Assembly (NCBI GenBank): GCA_016708435.1
Contig: JADJFV010000034.1
Coordinates: 310,001 to 374,000, forward strand
DNA length: 64,000 nt
Direction: 5' to 3'
From: Leptospiraceae bacterium
Lineage (GTDB): Bacteria > Spirochaetota > Leptospiria > Leptospirales > Leptospiraceae
The notes beneath the pieces were generated by a model. The model saw only the letters and a program-made list of their open reading frames with translations. It made no database searches and was not told the DNA's origin. The position numbers and the translations under genes are program-made. Each line of letters begins with the position of its first letter. Position 1 is the first letter of the stretch. Below are positions 18,556 through 27,397 of the stretch, one piece after another.

Positions 18556-18996
18556 ATGGCGGCTAACAAGAATATACTTTTAAAAAATAGCATTGAGGAC
18601 AAAGTATCTGCCTTTTTTGATTTTGAAATGATGAATACTGTCTTTAGGAATTTAATCAGTAATGCAATCAAATATACAAGGGAAAATGGAGAGGTGAATA
18701 TTTCTGCCGTTGAAACTAAGGACTTCACTGAATTTGTTGTGAGGGATAATGGGATAGGAATGAGCGAAGTGATACGCGATGGTTTGTTTCGATTGGATGT
18801 AAAACAGGCAAGCATACAAGGAACAAAGGGTGAGCACGGCTCTAGACTTGGCTTGATTCTATGCAAGGAATTTATTGACAAACACAGGGGAAGCATTACA
18901 GTAAAATCCAAACCGAATCAGGGAAGTGAATTTCTAGTTCGGCTTTATTGGAATAATCATGATGAACCTCGACCCCAAAACCTTAATTCTTTTTAA
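18556..18996 (+). CDS. HATPase piece of the broken histidine kinase
   Basis: This 146-codon open frame holds the ATP-binding half of the disrupted kinase, with N-box NLISNAIKYT, G1 box DNGIGM and G2 box GSRLGLIL intact. The ATG at 18556 is internal to the ancestral gene and has no ribosome site worth the name. It overlaps the start of the next kinase by 38 bases. On its own it would lack the dimerisation domain and could not act as a kinase. Confidence 0.5.
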   Translation: MAANKNILLKNSIEDKVSAFFDFEMMNTVFRNLISNAIKYTRENGEVNISAVETKDFTEFVVRDNGIGMSEVIRDGLFRLDVKQASIQGTKGEHGSRLGLILCKEFIDKHRGSITVKSKPNQGSEFLVRLYWNNHDEPRPQNLNSF

Positions 18997-21862
18997 TTCG
19001 ATTAGTTCTCTATTTATTGGGCTTGGACTTTATACAATTTCGCATGGCTACCTAGGACAAATCTGGGAAATAAGGCGATGGGCTCTTACTGTATTAATGC
19101 AGGCTGCGGGATGGATTTTTCTTGGAACTGTTGGTGAGGCTAATTCTGATTATGCATCAGTTATTCTTGGTTATGGTTTAATTCTTTTTTCATTATCCAT
19201 GAGCTTTAATATTCTTGCGTCTTTCTTGAAAGTTAAGATAAGACATTATCTTGCCTACTTTTTATTTGCCATAGGATTGAGTCTTATTGGATTTTACACG
19301 TTTGTGTTTCCAGATATTTTAAAACGCATTGCTTTTCTCACTCTCTCCAGTTCCATTCTTTTTATTTCTTCCAGTTTTATTTTAGTAAAGAATAAAAAAT
19401 GGAAATTGAAAAGTCATTTTTTCACTGCATCGATTTATGCGATATGCGGAATATTTTTGGGTTCAGGGTCGATTTACTTTCTACTTTGGGATAAGCCTCA
19501 TATTCAGTCAATTTTTGAACGTGATAATGCATTAGGAATTTCTTATACAATTTTTTTGTTAGGCGTAGTTCTGATTCCATTTGCTTTCTTACTTATGTGC
19601 ATTGATATATTCATCATAAAAAAAGAGATGGCAGATCAGAGAATTAAGAAGTTAACAATGGGAATCGAGCAAAGTCCGAATTCGGTAATGATTACCGATA
19701 CAGATGGTGCAATCGAATATGTGAATCCTAGTTTTTCGGAGATTACAGGCTATTTGTCGGAAGAGGTAATCGGAAAGAATCCCAGAATATTGAAATCAGG
19801 GTATACATCTCTAAAAGAATACAAAGAAATATGGAATACTATAGGCTCTGGTCAAAGATGGAAAGGAATCTTTCGTAATAAAAAAAAGAATGGAGAACTT
19901 TATTGGGAGTCTACAAGCATTTCTCCTCTAAAGAATCAATTAGGAGAAATTAGTCATTTCATTGCAATTAAAGAAAATATTACAGCTCAAATTATTGCGG
20001 AACGAAAATTAGCCGAGAGTGAAGAAAAACATAGACTCATCATGCAGACTTCTACGGATCTAATTCATATTACGGATATTCGCGGTAATCTCCTTGATTA
20101 TAATTCTGCTTTCTTAAGGCATCTTGGTTATAAGGAAGAGGAAGCCGAAACTCTGAAAGTGAAAGACTGGGACGTGCAATGGAATGAATCTGAGCTTGAG
20201 AAGATAATTGAGGATCTTATTCATAAGCCACAAATGTTTGAAACCATGCATCGTAGAAAAGATGGAACTGTCCGCAATGTAGAAATTAATGCAATCGGAA
20301 TAATGATTCAAGGCGAATACTACCTATATGCCTCCGGAAGGGATATAACAGAAAGAAAGCAAAATGAATTTGCGCTCAAGGAGAGTGAAGAAAAATTTAA
20401 AAGCTTCTTTCAAATGAATAAAGCCATATTTTTATTAATCGATCCAATGAACGGCAAAATATTAGACGCAAACTCCGCTGCTCAGAATTATTATGGCTAT
20501 TCAGTTGACGAATTAAAGTCAATGCGGGTAACAGATATTAATACCCTGAGTCCAGAAGAAATAAAAGCTGAAATGCAGAATGCTTCTCTATTTATGAGAA
20601 ATTATTTTAATTTTAAGCATAGATTAAAAAATTCTGACATAAGGGATGTAGAAGTATATTCAACACCAATAACTATTAACCAAAAAAATATCTTATTTAG
20701 TATGGTGCATGATGTTACTGAGCGCAAAGAGGCAGAACGATTATTGCTAGAAAGTGAAACTAGATTGAAACTTGCTTTAGAAGGTGCCAAGGAAGGAACA
20801 TGGGATTGGAATATTAAAACTGGTGCAGTCATTTTTGACAATTACTGGGCTGAAATGCTTGGGTATGAACTATCAGATATTGCGCCTAATGTTACTTCAT
20901 GGGAAGAATTGTTACATCCTGAGGATAGAGAAATTGTATTCGATTGTCTTACGAAGCATTTGAATGGCGATACAGAAGTTTATCAAATGGAGCATCGAAT
21001 GAAGACTAAATCTGGTAAGTGGAAATGGATATTAGGGCACGGAAAAGTGATTGAAAGAAATGAGGTAGGAGAGGCGCTTAGAGCCATTGGAACTCATGTA
21101 GATATTGATATTTACAAAGTTGCGCACGAAGAACTTAGAATTGTTTCCGAAGAGTTAAAAAATTCAAATGCGACAAAGGATAAATTTTTTTCGATTATAT
21201 CCCATGATCTGCGAGGTCCGATAGGAAACATAAATTCACTTCTAGAATTAATTACAAATACAGAAAGCAAATTATCAGAAGAGGAATACAGTGAGTTCAT
21301 GGGAATTGTCAAGTCCTCTACAAAAAATGCTTATATCTTGCTTGAGAATCTTTTAGTATGGTCAAGATCGCAAAAGGGGCAAATAGAGTTTAACCCCTTT
21401 AAGTATAATATTCACGATTTGATTAAAGCGAATATCAATTTGTTTATTATTTCTGCTAAGAATAAAAAAATTTCCATAACTAGTAGTGTAGATAAAAATG
21501 TATTTGCCTACTTTGATTTTGATATGATGAATACCGTGATTCGGAATTTGATTGGAAATGCAATTAAGTATACCAATGAGAATGGTGAAATTTTAATTTC
21601 CGCCAGAGAAGAATCAGAGTTCACTGAAATTAAAATTCAGGATAATGGTATAGGTATGAGCGAAGCAATTGTGCAAAGCCTCTTTCGAATTGATCTAAAG
21701 CAACCAAGTATTCAAGGCACAAATGGGGAAAAAGGCTCTAGGCTTGGTTTAATTCTGTGCAAAGAATTTTTAGATAAGCACAAAGGCTATATTGGTGTGA
21801 AGAGTGAGCCAAACAAAGGCACAGAATTCATCGTTAGGCTTTATTCGCCAACGGTAAAGTAA
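18959..21862 (+). CDS. 7TM multi-PAS sensor histidine kinase
   Basis: A 967-residue intact paralogue of the preceding kinase. About seven transmembrane helices occupy residues 1-220, followed by four PAS/PAC domains (about 230-345, 350-465, 475-590, 595-720), then a HisKA-type dimerisation helix with FFSIISHDLRGPIG (phospho-accepting His749) and an HATPase domain (NLIGNAIKYT, DNGIGM, GSRLGLIL). The chain ends without a receiver, so the phosphate must go to a separate protein. The start is ATG 18959 or the next ATG at 18962, which matches the paralogue (MNLDPKT). Its 3' end overlaps the convergent receiver-kinase gene by 29 bases. The many PAS domains suggest integration of redox or ligand signals. 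Confidence 0.92.
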   Translation: MMNLDPKTLILFNSISSLFIGLGLYTISHGYLGQIWEIRRWALTVLMQAAGWIFLGTVGEANSDYASVILGYGLILFSLSMSFNILASFLKVKIRHYLAYFLFAIGLSLIGFYTFVFPDILKRIAFLTLSSSILFISSSFILVKNKKWKLKSHFFTASIYAICGIFLGSGSIYFLLWDKPHIQSIFERDNALGISYTIFLLGVVLIPFAFLLMCIDIFIIKKEMADQRIKKLTMGIEQSPNSVMITDTDGAIEYVNPSFSEITGYLSEEVIGKNPRILKSGYTSLKEYKEIWNTIGSGQRWKGIFRNKKKNGELYWESTSISPLKNQLGEISHFIAIKENITAQIIAERKLAESEEKHRLIMQTSTDLIHITDIRGNLLDYNSAFLRHLGYKEEEAETLKVKDWDVQWNESELEKIIEDLIHKPQMFETMHRRKDGTVRNVEINAIGIMIQGEYYLYASGRDITERKQNEFALKESEEKFKSFFQMNKAIFLLIDPMNGKILDANSAAQNYYGYSVDELKSMRVTDINTLSPEEIKAEMQNASLFMRNYFNFKHRLKNSDIRDVEVYSTPITINQKNILFSMVHDVTERKEAERLLLESETRLKLALEGAKEGTWDWNIKTGAVIFDNYWAEMLGYELSDIAPNVTSWEELLHPEDREIVFDCLTKHLNGDTEVYQMEHRMKTKSGKWKWILGHGKVIERNEVGEALRAIGTHVDIDIYKVAHEELRIVSEELKNSNATKDKFFSIISHDLRGPIGNINSLLELITNTESKLSEEEYSEFMGIVKSSTKNAYILLENLLVWSRSQKGQIEFNPFKYNIHDLIKANINLFIISAKNKKISITSSVDKNVFAYFDFDMMNTVIRNLIGNAIKYTNENGEILISAREESEFTEIKIQDNGIGMSEAIVQSLFRIDLKQPSIQGTNGEKGSRLGLILCKEFLDKHKGYIGVKSEPNKGTEFIVRLYSPTVK

Positions 21863-22922
21863 AACTAATTTCTGTTATATTTCCATCTGTAGTAATCCAG
21901 AATAAGCCGCTATTTTTTTCTACCAACTCTTTACATAATGCTAAGCCAAGTCCAGATCCTTTTTCTGCATCATCAAGAGGTCTATCAATATGATATTCAA
22001 ATTTGAATATTTTTTCCTGTAAAGGCTTGGTAAAAAACATGCCTTTGTTTATGATTGAAATTGTAATCTTCTCTGAATCGGAAGTTGTTTTAATTTTTAT
22101 AAATTCATGATAGTTTGTAAACTTAATCGCATTGGAAAATAAATTTTCGAGGATGATTTTCATTGCGTATTCATCTGCGAGCGCAAACACTTCATTTTGT
22201 GCTAACTCACTCTCTACAGTAATTTTCTTAGATTGAATAGTTTCAGTGTATTCTTTTACAATTTCGTTCATGATCTTCGATAAACTGATTTTTTCTGCTG
22301 TGAGTTTAATCAGATTTGTCTCAAGCCGGGACCAGTAGATTAAATTTTTGAGATAGGATTTTGTTTCGACATTGAATTTATTTAGTTTTGCTAATGATTC
22401 TTTCGCAGCCTTCATATCATTCACATTGATGAAGTCTTGTAGAGAAGTAATCCTGGAAAAAATTTCATCCAAATCATCTTTCATATCCTTTGCTATGATG
22501 GAAAAGAATGTATTTTTCTTATTATTTAATTCCTTTAATTGTTTATGAAGCAAGCTATTTTCGAGATGAACTTTTACTCTTGTAATGACTTCTGGATTTT
22601 GGAAAGGCTTTGAAATAAAATCAATGGCTCCGAGTCGCAATCCTTCCACCTTTGTATCTATATCCTGATGGGCACTTATAAATATTACAGGAATTTCTCT
22701 TAGCTCTGATCTTGACTTTATAATGGAAAGAAGTTCTAAACCACTCATCTCAGGCATATCAATATCAAGAAGAATTAAATCAGGAACTTGTTGATCGAGT
22801 AGCTTTAACGCATTTTTTCCACTCGAGGCAGAAATGACATTGTATTTCTCAATCTTGAGAATTAAGCTGAGCATTTTCTCGCTCATTTCTTCATCATCAA
22901 CAACGCAAATAGTATAAGCCAT
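21834..22922 (-). CDS. Receiver-kinase protein lacking the phospho-accepting His
   Basis: This 362-residue protein has an N-terminal receiver (about 1-120) with the acidic pocket Asp9-Asp10, the phospho-acceptor Asp53 in LLDIDMP and the conserved Lys in SKPF. It continues with a kinase-like dimerisation segment and an HATPase domain. The H-box reads FFSIIAKDMKD: where the neighbouring kinases have His, this one has Lys145. The N-box is kept (NLFSNAIKF) and so is the G2 box (GSGLGLALCKEL), but the G1 box DxGxG is replaced by NKGMF. Autophosphorylation is therefore unlikely. It may instead be an output or decoy partner of the adjacent kinases, with Asp53 receiving their phosphate. That role is inference from position and similarity. 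Confidence 0.88.
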   Translation of the reverse strand: MAYTICVVDDEEMSEKMLSLILKIEKYNVISASSGKNALKLLDQQVPDLILLDIDMPEMSGLELLSIIKSRSELREIPVIFISAHQDIDTKVEGLRLGAIDFISKPFQNPEVITRVKVHLENSLLHKQLKELNNKKNTFFSIIAKDMKDDLDEIFSRITSLQDFINVNDMKAAKESLAKLNKFNVETKSYLKNLIYWSRLETNLIKLTAEKISLSKIMNEIVKEYTETIQSKKITVESELAQNEVFALADEYAMKIILENLFSNAIKFTNYHEFIKIKTTSDSEKITISIINKGMFFTKPLQEKIFKFEYHIDRPLDDAEKGSGLGLALCKELVEKNSGLFWITTDGNITEISFTLPLANKA

Positions 22923-23003
22923 TTATTTCTCCAAAAATCTTAATATCAGGCAATAAGTTACTGTCGCCTGATGAACAAAGTTTTGTCAATGGATAATTAT
23001 CAA

Positions 23004-23999
23004 TTACTTCACTAGAGTCTCAGGCTTGAATTCAAGAATTGATTTAATCGAATACTCGCTTAGTTTGTATACTATAGGCTCATTATTTTTTCGCACATAA
23101 TAAGTATTTAACTTTTTATCAAATCCGGCGGATAGAATTGTATAGCTTTTAGGAATTCCATCTTTGCTTTTAAAATCTACTCTTAACTCGAATGGATTGG
23201 CATCAATATTAGATAACACTGATTCATCTACTAAAATATCATCGCTATTAACAGAAGAAAGTTTAGAGAGAGTAGTGCTCATATCTTCGTTTGCAATCTC
23301 TCCTTTTTTAGGGGATTCAAGATTCCAAGCTTTTGTCTTTCTAATCTCATAGCTATTGCCTATCCTTTTAAGGGTAATACCGATTATCTCCTCTGATGTA
23401 AGCCCAATGGGAGATACTTTTTTGTTTAGAAAATGAACAAAATCAGCCCGGTTGGTTGCTGCTTTCAGATTTTCTTCTATTAAGTAAATATCATCTGAAT
23501 CTTTCCACTTTATATGACTACTGTTTGCATCGGAGGTAGCAACAGAGCCTACTAGGAAGTAACCGATAGAATTGACATTGTCAAAAAATTCTATACGAAT
23601 TTCATCTTCGTTAAAACCATACTCGTCCGCTCTTTCTTTTGAAGAGCTAACAAGCGTATATTTTCTCGCGTTGGAAAGAGATTTTAAAAGTGAATCCATT
23701 TTTTCTTTGTCAACGGGAAGAGTTTTTCCCTTTGCCAAAAGACTCCATTCATCGTTTCCTTTTTTAAGTTCAAACTTTGAATCCGGAAGTTTTGTTTTCT
23801 CTACGGTGATTTTTGTGATTGGAGAATTTGTATTATAGAAAGTAGATGCTTGATCGTAACTGCTGATTCTAAATCCAAATGGATCTTTTACAATGAATAT
23901 AAGTAGAAGAAAAATAATGTTAATCGTTGTCAGTGTAAGAGCTGCATTATTCATGCAAAAATTAAAAATTTTATTGTAGTATTCTAAAATAGATTTCAT
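23004..23999 (-). CDS. DUF4340-type membrane-anchored protein of the Gld-like operon
   Basis: The 331-residue product has one N-terminal transmembrane helix (about 20-40, TINIIFLLLIFIV) followed by a periplasmic, beta-rich DUF4340 domain with the usual repeats of charged beta strands (WSLLAKGKTLPVDKEKM, WKDSDDIYLI, GIPKSYTILSAG). DUF4340 proteins are commonly encoded with Gld-type ABC transporters and are thought to be accessory parts of the complex. The gene follows the GldG-like gene after only 5 bases on the same strand, the last of a four-gene operon. Confidence 0.82.
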   Translation of the reverse strand: MKSILEYYNKIFNFCMNNAALTLTTINIIFLLLIFIVKDPFGFRISSYDQASTFYNTNSPITKITVEKTKLPDSKFELKKGNDEWSLLAKGKTLPVDKEKMDSLLKSLSNARKYTLVSSSKERADEYGFNEDEIRIEFFDNVNSIGYFLVGSVATSDANSSHIKWKDSDDIYLIEENLKAATNRADFVHFLNKKVSPIGLTSEEIIGITLKRIGNSYEIRKTKAWNLESPKKGEIANEDMSTTLSKLSSVNSDDILVDESVLSNIDANPFELRVDFKSKDGIPKSYTILSAGFDKKLNTYYVRKNNEPIVYKLSEYSIKSILEFKPETLVK

Positions 24000-24004
24000 G
24001 GAAA

Positions 24005-25681
24005 TTACCTTTTACCTGAAGTTCTCTTTTTCAAACGAAGAAAGGCATATATTCCAATGCCCACTGGAAGGAGTAAAATATTAAGGAAGCTATAAATGAA
24101 CTTTTCAGTTTTATTTACATCCTTTAAATTCTTAGTGTATACTTGCTTGGTTCTAAGAGAAAGCATGTCTGTATCTCCACTGAGTATATCTATGACGTTT
24201 AATACAAAGCTCAAGTTGGTTCGGAATAGGGGTAGATAGTCGTTAGTCGCAAGCATATCTGAAACAATATAAGGACTTCCAAAGACTACGATTTGACTTT
24301 TCTTTCCTTCTTTTGTTTTGTCGATAAATGCTTCTGTTGTCTCTTTGGGAACAGTATCTGTTGTAAAATAAGATTTTAGGTTTCCCTCTACATGCAGCCC
24401 TAGCACAAAACTTGTATTTTGCGCATTGATTGGCTGTTTGGCAACTTTTTCTTCATTTACAATAACAAACTCAGCTCTCTTGTCAGCCTTCTTAGTGCTT
24501 TCAATCAATGTTGTGTATACTGCTCCCGGTTGCTTGTCAGACTTCACGTCTATAGAAGACGTCCATGGAAGTAGAACTGCACTGGCATTTTTTGTGAACT
24601 GACTCTTTGGATTGATTGTTCCGCTTTCTTTTCTCGGAATAACCCAGAGCGGATAATGGAAAGCTTCCGCATTTGGATTCGTCAATTGCTGAAAGATCGA
24701 AGTCACTGCGTAAGAATCATCTGGCTCAAGGATCATATCAGTTTTAATTTCTATTCCATAATGAGAAAGAAAAGCATTGATTGCTCCTACTTCTGCCGCA
24801 GGTTGGGCTAATCCTTCATTGCCTCCACCCATCATCGCGGCCATTTGATTTTGCCCGCCCATTTGGAAGTTAAAAGTCTTTGCAAAGATTAAAAGGTTTC
24901 CACCACGCATTAGGAATTGATCTATATAGTATTTGCCCTTATCCGTTAAGTCAGGAGAGCCTACCCATAATACAGTTTTAATTTCATCTGGAATGCTTTC
25001 TGAATTTACATTGATTTCTTGGATTTCTCCATTTTCAGGAGCGAATGCTCTGTGCACAAAAAGTCCAAAGGTATCTTTTCCCATTCCCTGTGTTTGTTCT
25101 GGAGCTAAAAATGCGCCGGCAGTTTTAAGAATAGCAACTGTAGAGGAATTATTCTTCTTAAGCATTTTCTTAAGTGAGGATAATATCTGGTATTCGATTG
25201 CTTCTGCGAAATAGGCATTTGGAATAACTGTGGACTTTGAGCCTACGGTGAGTTTAATTCCAAAGTAGGCTTGCTTGATTTCGACAGAGCCTCTTTCTTG
25301 CTGATTTAATTGAGCCGGCTTAATTCCTGCTTCTGTAGCTTTCTTCTTATCCGACTCATTGGAGTCGGGGTCATGAAATCTAAGCTCTACTTTTTTGCGA
25401 TTTACATTTGCGATTTCTTTAATTAGCTCTCTTGTGAGGCTAAGTCTGGCTTTGTGCTCACCTGGAACATCGGAAGAATAAAATGCATCAATGTATAGTT
25501 TTTCAGGAAGATTTTGTAAAACTTTTTCAGTGCTGTCTGTCAGATTAAAACGATTTTCCCTTGATAAGTCTTTGCGACAGTAGAAATCACTGATTAGATA
25601 ATTGAATAGGAAAAAGCTTAAGAAAGTGCTAAAGGAAATAAATTTATAATTCTTATTTAGTTTAGAAAAAAACTCTATCAT
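24005..25681 (-). CDS. GldG-like ABC transporter auxiliary membrane protein
   Basis: A 558-residue protein with a transmembrane helix at each end (about 15-34 and 530-548) and a large exported domain between them. It fits the GldG/ABC-associated family: phrases VELRFHDPDSNES, LWVGSPDLTDKGKYYIDQFL and RGGNLLIFAKTF are typical of its DUF4350-like/Gld fold. In Bacteroidetes GldG partners GldA and GldF in gliding or lipoprotein handling; in spirochaetes the role is not known. Its start overlaps the preceding permease gene by 4 bases, so translation is coupled. Confidence 0.82.
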   Translation of the reverse strand: MIEFFSKLNKNYKFISFSTFLSFFLFNYLISDFYCRKDLSRENRFNLTDSTEKVLQNLPEKLYIDAFYSSDVPGEHKARLSLTRELIKEIANVNRKKVELRFHDPDSNESDKKKATEAGIKPAQLNQQERGSVEIKQAYFGIKLTVGSKSTVIPNAYFAEAIEYQILSSLKKMLKKNNSSTVAILKTAGAFLAPEQTQGMGKDTFGLFVHRAFAPENGEIQEINVNSESIPDEIKTVLWVGSPDLTDKGKYYIDQFLMRGGNLLIFAKTFNFQMGGQNQMAAMMGGGNEGLAQPAAEVGAINAFLSHYGIEIKTDMILEPDDSYAVTSIFQQLTNPNAEAFHYPLWVIPRKESGTINPKSQFTKNASAVLLPWTSSIDVKSDKQPGAVYTTLIESTKKADKRAEFVIVNEEKVAKQPINAQNTSFVLGLHVEGNLKSYFTTDTVPKETTEAFIDKTKEGKKSQIVVFGSPYIVSDMLATNDYLPLFRTNLSFVLNVIDILSGDTDMLSLRTKQVYTKNLKDVNKTEKFIYSFLNILLLPVGIGIYAFLRLKKRTSGKR

Positions 25682-26403
25682 TTTTTACCTCGAATTACAA
25701 AAACATTTAAAAATAAAATTACTTTAATAAAACTAATAAAATACAGAACATCCCTCGGATCAAATACTCCCATTCGAAAAGATTCGAAGTGTTGAGAGAG
25801 GGAAAGAAATGCGATAAATCCACCTAGAAAATTTCCAAAGAATTTGAGTATAGGCTGATATCCCATGATAAACATGAGAAAGCAAGCAAGTAGTGTAAGG
25901 ATGAATGCAGAAATTTGATCTCGCGTGAGAGAGGAAATGATTAATCCAATACTGATATAAGCACCTCCCAAGAGGATAGTCCCTATATACCCCATAAGAA
26001 CAAGACCGAAATCTAAGTCGCCTAGGATACGCACTGTTAGGGGAGCGAGTAGGGTGCAAAGAATGGTAACGGTTAAAAACATCCAAGCAGATAAAAATTT
26101 ACCGATAACGATTTCGTAGTCTCTGATTGGTAGTGTCATTAGAACTTCGATTGTTCCTGACTTTTCTTCTTCAGACCAGATTCGCATTGTGATAGCAGGA
26201 ATGAAAATTATATAAAGTATTGGAATCCAAGAAAAGAATTGCTCTAGACTTGCGATTTTTAAATCCCAAAATGAATTTCCTCCCAGTCCATAGAAAAATA
26301 AAAAGGAAATTAGAAGTAAGAAAAAGGAACTGAAGATATACCCTATTGGTGTGTTGAAGTAAGTGGATGCTTCTTTACGAAAAATTGTTTTTATATTTCT
26401 CAT
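25678..26403 (-). CDS. ABC-2 type permease (GldF-like)
   Basis: The 241-residue permease has about six transmembrane helices and the ABC-2 hallmark segment RIWSEEEKSGTIEVLMTLPI (about residues 73-92), which couples to the ATPase. With the ATPase upstream, the GldG-like gene and the DUF4340 gene downstream, it makes a complete Gld-type transporter. The gene ends 4 bases inside the next gene and starts 2 bases after the ATPase stop. Confidence 0.9.
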   Translation of the reverse strand: MRNIKTIFRKEASTYFNTPIGYIFSSFFLLLISFLFFYGLGGNSFWDLKIASLEQFFSWIPILYIIFIPAITMRIWSEEEKSGTIEVLMTLPIRDYEIVIGKFLSAWMFLTVTILCTLLAPLTVRILGDLDFGLVLMGYIGTILLGGAYISIGLIISSLTRDQISAFILTLLACFLMFIMGYQPILKFFGNFLGGFIAFLSLSQHFESFRMGVFDPRDVLYFISFIKVILFLNVFVIRGKK

Positions 26404-26405
26404 GG

Positions 26406-27320
26406 TTACTTACGTGTTAGCTCCTCAAAGATTGATTCTAGAGAGCGTTTAAATACTTTAAGCTCTCTTACTGGTAGACTGGATTTTGCAAGTGTCGCAA
26501 ATACTACTTCTGGTTTTAATTCAGTCATATGCACTAGATAGCCTTTAAATCCTGCCTCATTTATTTCTGGGAATTCTTCTACGCTCAGAAAGGGCGCGGC
26601 TGCAAATAGCGGTTTCACCTGATTTAACTCTGCGCCTACTTGAATGGATACAGAGAAACCGGAATGTAGATTTTTTACGGAAGAATTGGCTACAATATTT
26701 CCCTGGTTAATGATGATTACCTCATCACAAATATCTTCTACTTCTTGCAAGATATGAGTAGATAAAATCAAAGTCTTTTCTTTACCCAGTCCTTTGATTA
26801 AAGTTCTGATATGTGAAATTTGATTTGGATCAAGTCCTGATGTAGGTTCGTCTAAAATAATTATTTCGGGATCGTGAATCAATGTTCCGGCTAAAGCAAC
26901 CCGCTGTTTAAATCCTTTTGAAAGAAAACTAATCGGAGTATTATAATGCGATGATAGCTCACAGATTTCCACCATCTTTTCAATTCGTGATGGTTTATCA
27001 AGAGTAGCCACACCACGAATATCTGCCATATAATTTAGATATTCACTGATAAGCATTTCAGGATAGAGAGGAGCGGATTCTGGTAAGTAGCCGAGCTTCT
27101 GCTGAATCGTAATTGGATCTTCTAGAAAAGCATGAGTGCCATAATAGATAGATCCTGAACTTGGTTCTAAATAGCCTGTGAGTAAGCGCATAGTCGTTGT
27201 TTTGCCCGCGCCGTTTGGACCAAGTAGTCCCGTAATGACTCCCGGTTTTACTGAGAAGGAGATGTTATTCACGGCTACTTTGTTTTGAAATTTTCTAGTT
27301 AAATTTTCTACACGTAACAT
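26406..27320 (-). CDS. ABC transporter ATP-binding protein (GldA-like)
   Basis: The 304-residue ATPase has Walker A GPNGAGKTTT (about residues 34-43), a signature motif in the variant SFLSKGFKQR, Walker B IIILDEP and a switch His in LSTHIL. After residue 215 comes a C-terminal extension of about 90 residues that is typical of ABC-2 exporters. It is the first gene of the four-gene minus-strand operon (ATPase, permease, GldG-like, DUF4340). Confidence 0.93.
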   Translation of the reverse strand: MLRVENLTRKFQNKVAVNNISFSVKPGVITGLLGPNGAGKTTTMRLLTGYLEPSSGSIYYGTHAFLEDPITIQQKLGYLPESAPLYPEMLISEYLNYMADIRGVATLDKPSRIEKMVEICELSSHYNTPISFLSKGFKQRVALAGTLIHDPEIIILDEPTSGLDPNQISHIRTLIKGLGKEKTLILSTHILQEVEDICDEVIIINQGNIVANSSVKNLHSGFSVSIQVGAELNQVKPLFAAAPFLSVEEFPEINEAGFKGYLVHMTELKPEVVFATLAKSSLPVRELKVFKRSLESIFEELTRK

Positions 27321-27397
27321 TCTGATACACCTTGATTAGAACAAAATTGTAGAAAACGGTCTAGTGTCGATAAAATTTTTTTTATAATACCAAGCTT

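Larger units (their letters stand above)
16832..18996 (+). pseudogene. 7TM-PAS-PAS histidine kinase broken by two +1 frameshifts
   Basis: Three frames together give one normal kinase. Frame 1 ends in the A7 run at 18220-18226. Reading one A fewer continues into RKNELILTEI and the H-box FFSIIAHDLKGPIG, up to a stop after the T7 run at 18544-18550. Reading one T fewer continues through SSMAANKNI into the HATPase domain (NLISNAIKYT, DNGIGM, GSRLGLILCKEF) and ends at 18996. The reconstructed protein aligns along its length with the downstream kinase. Each shift is one extra base in a 7-base homopolymer, so sequencing error, true decay and phase variation are all possible. Confidence 0.8.
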
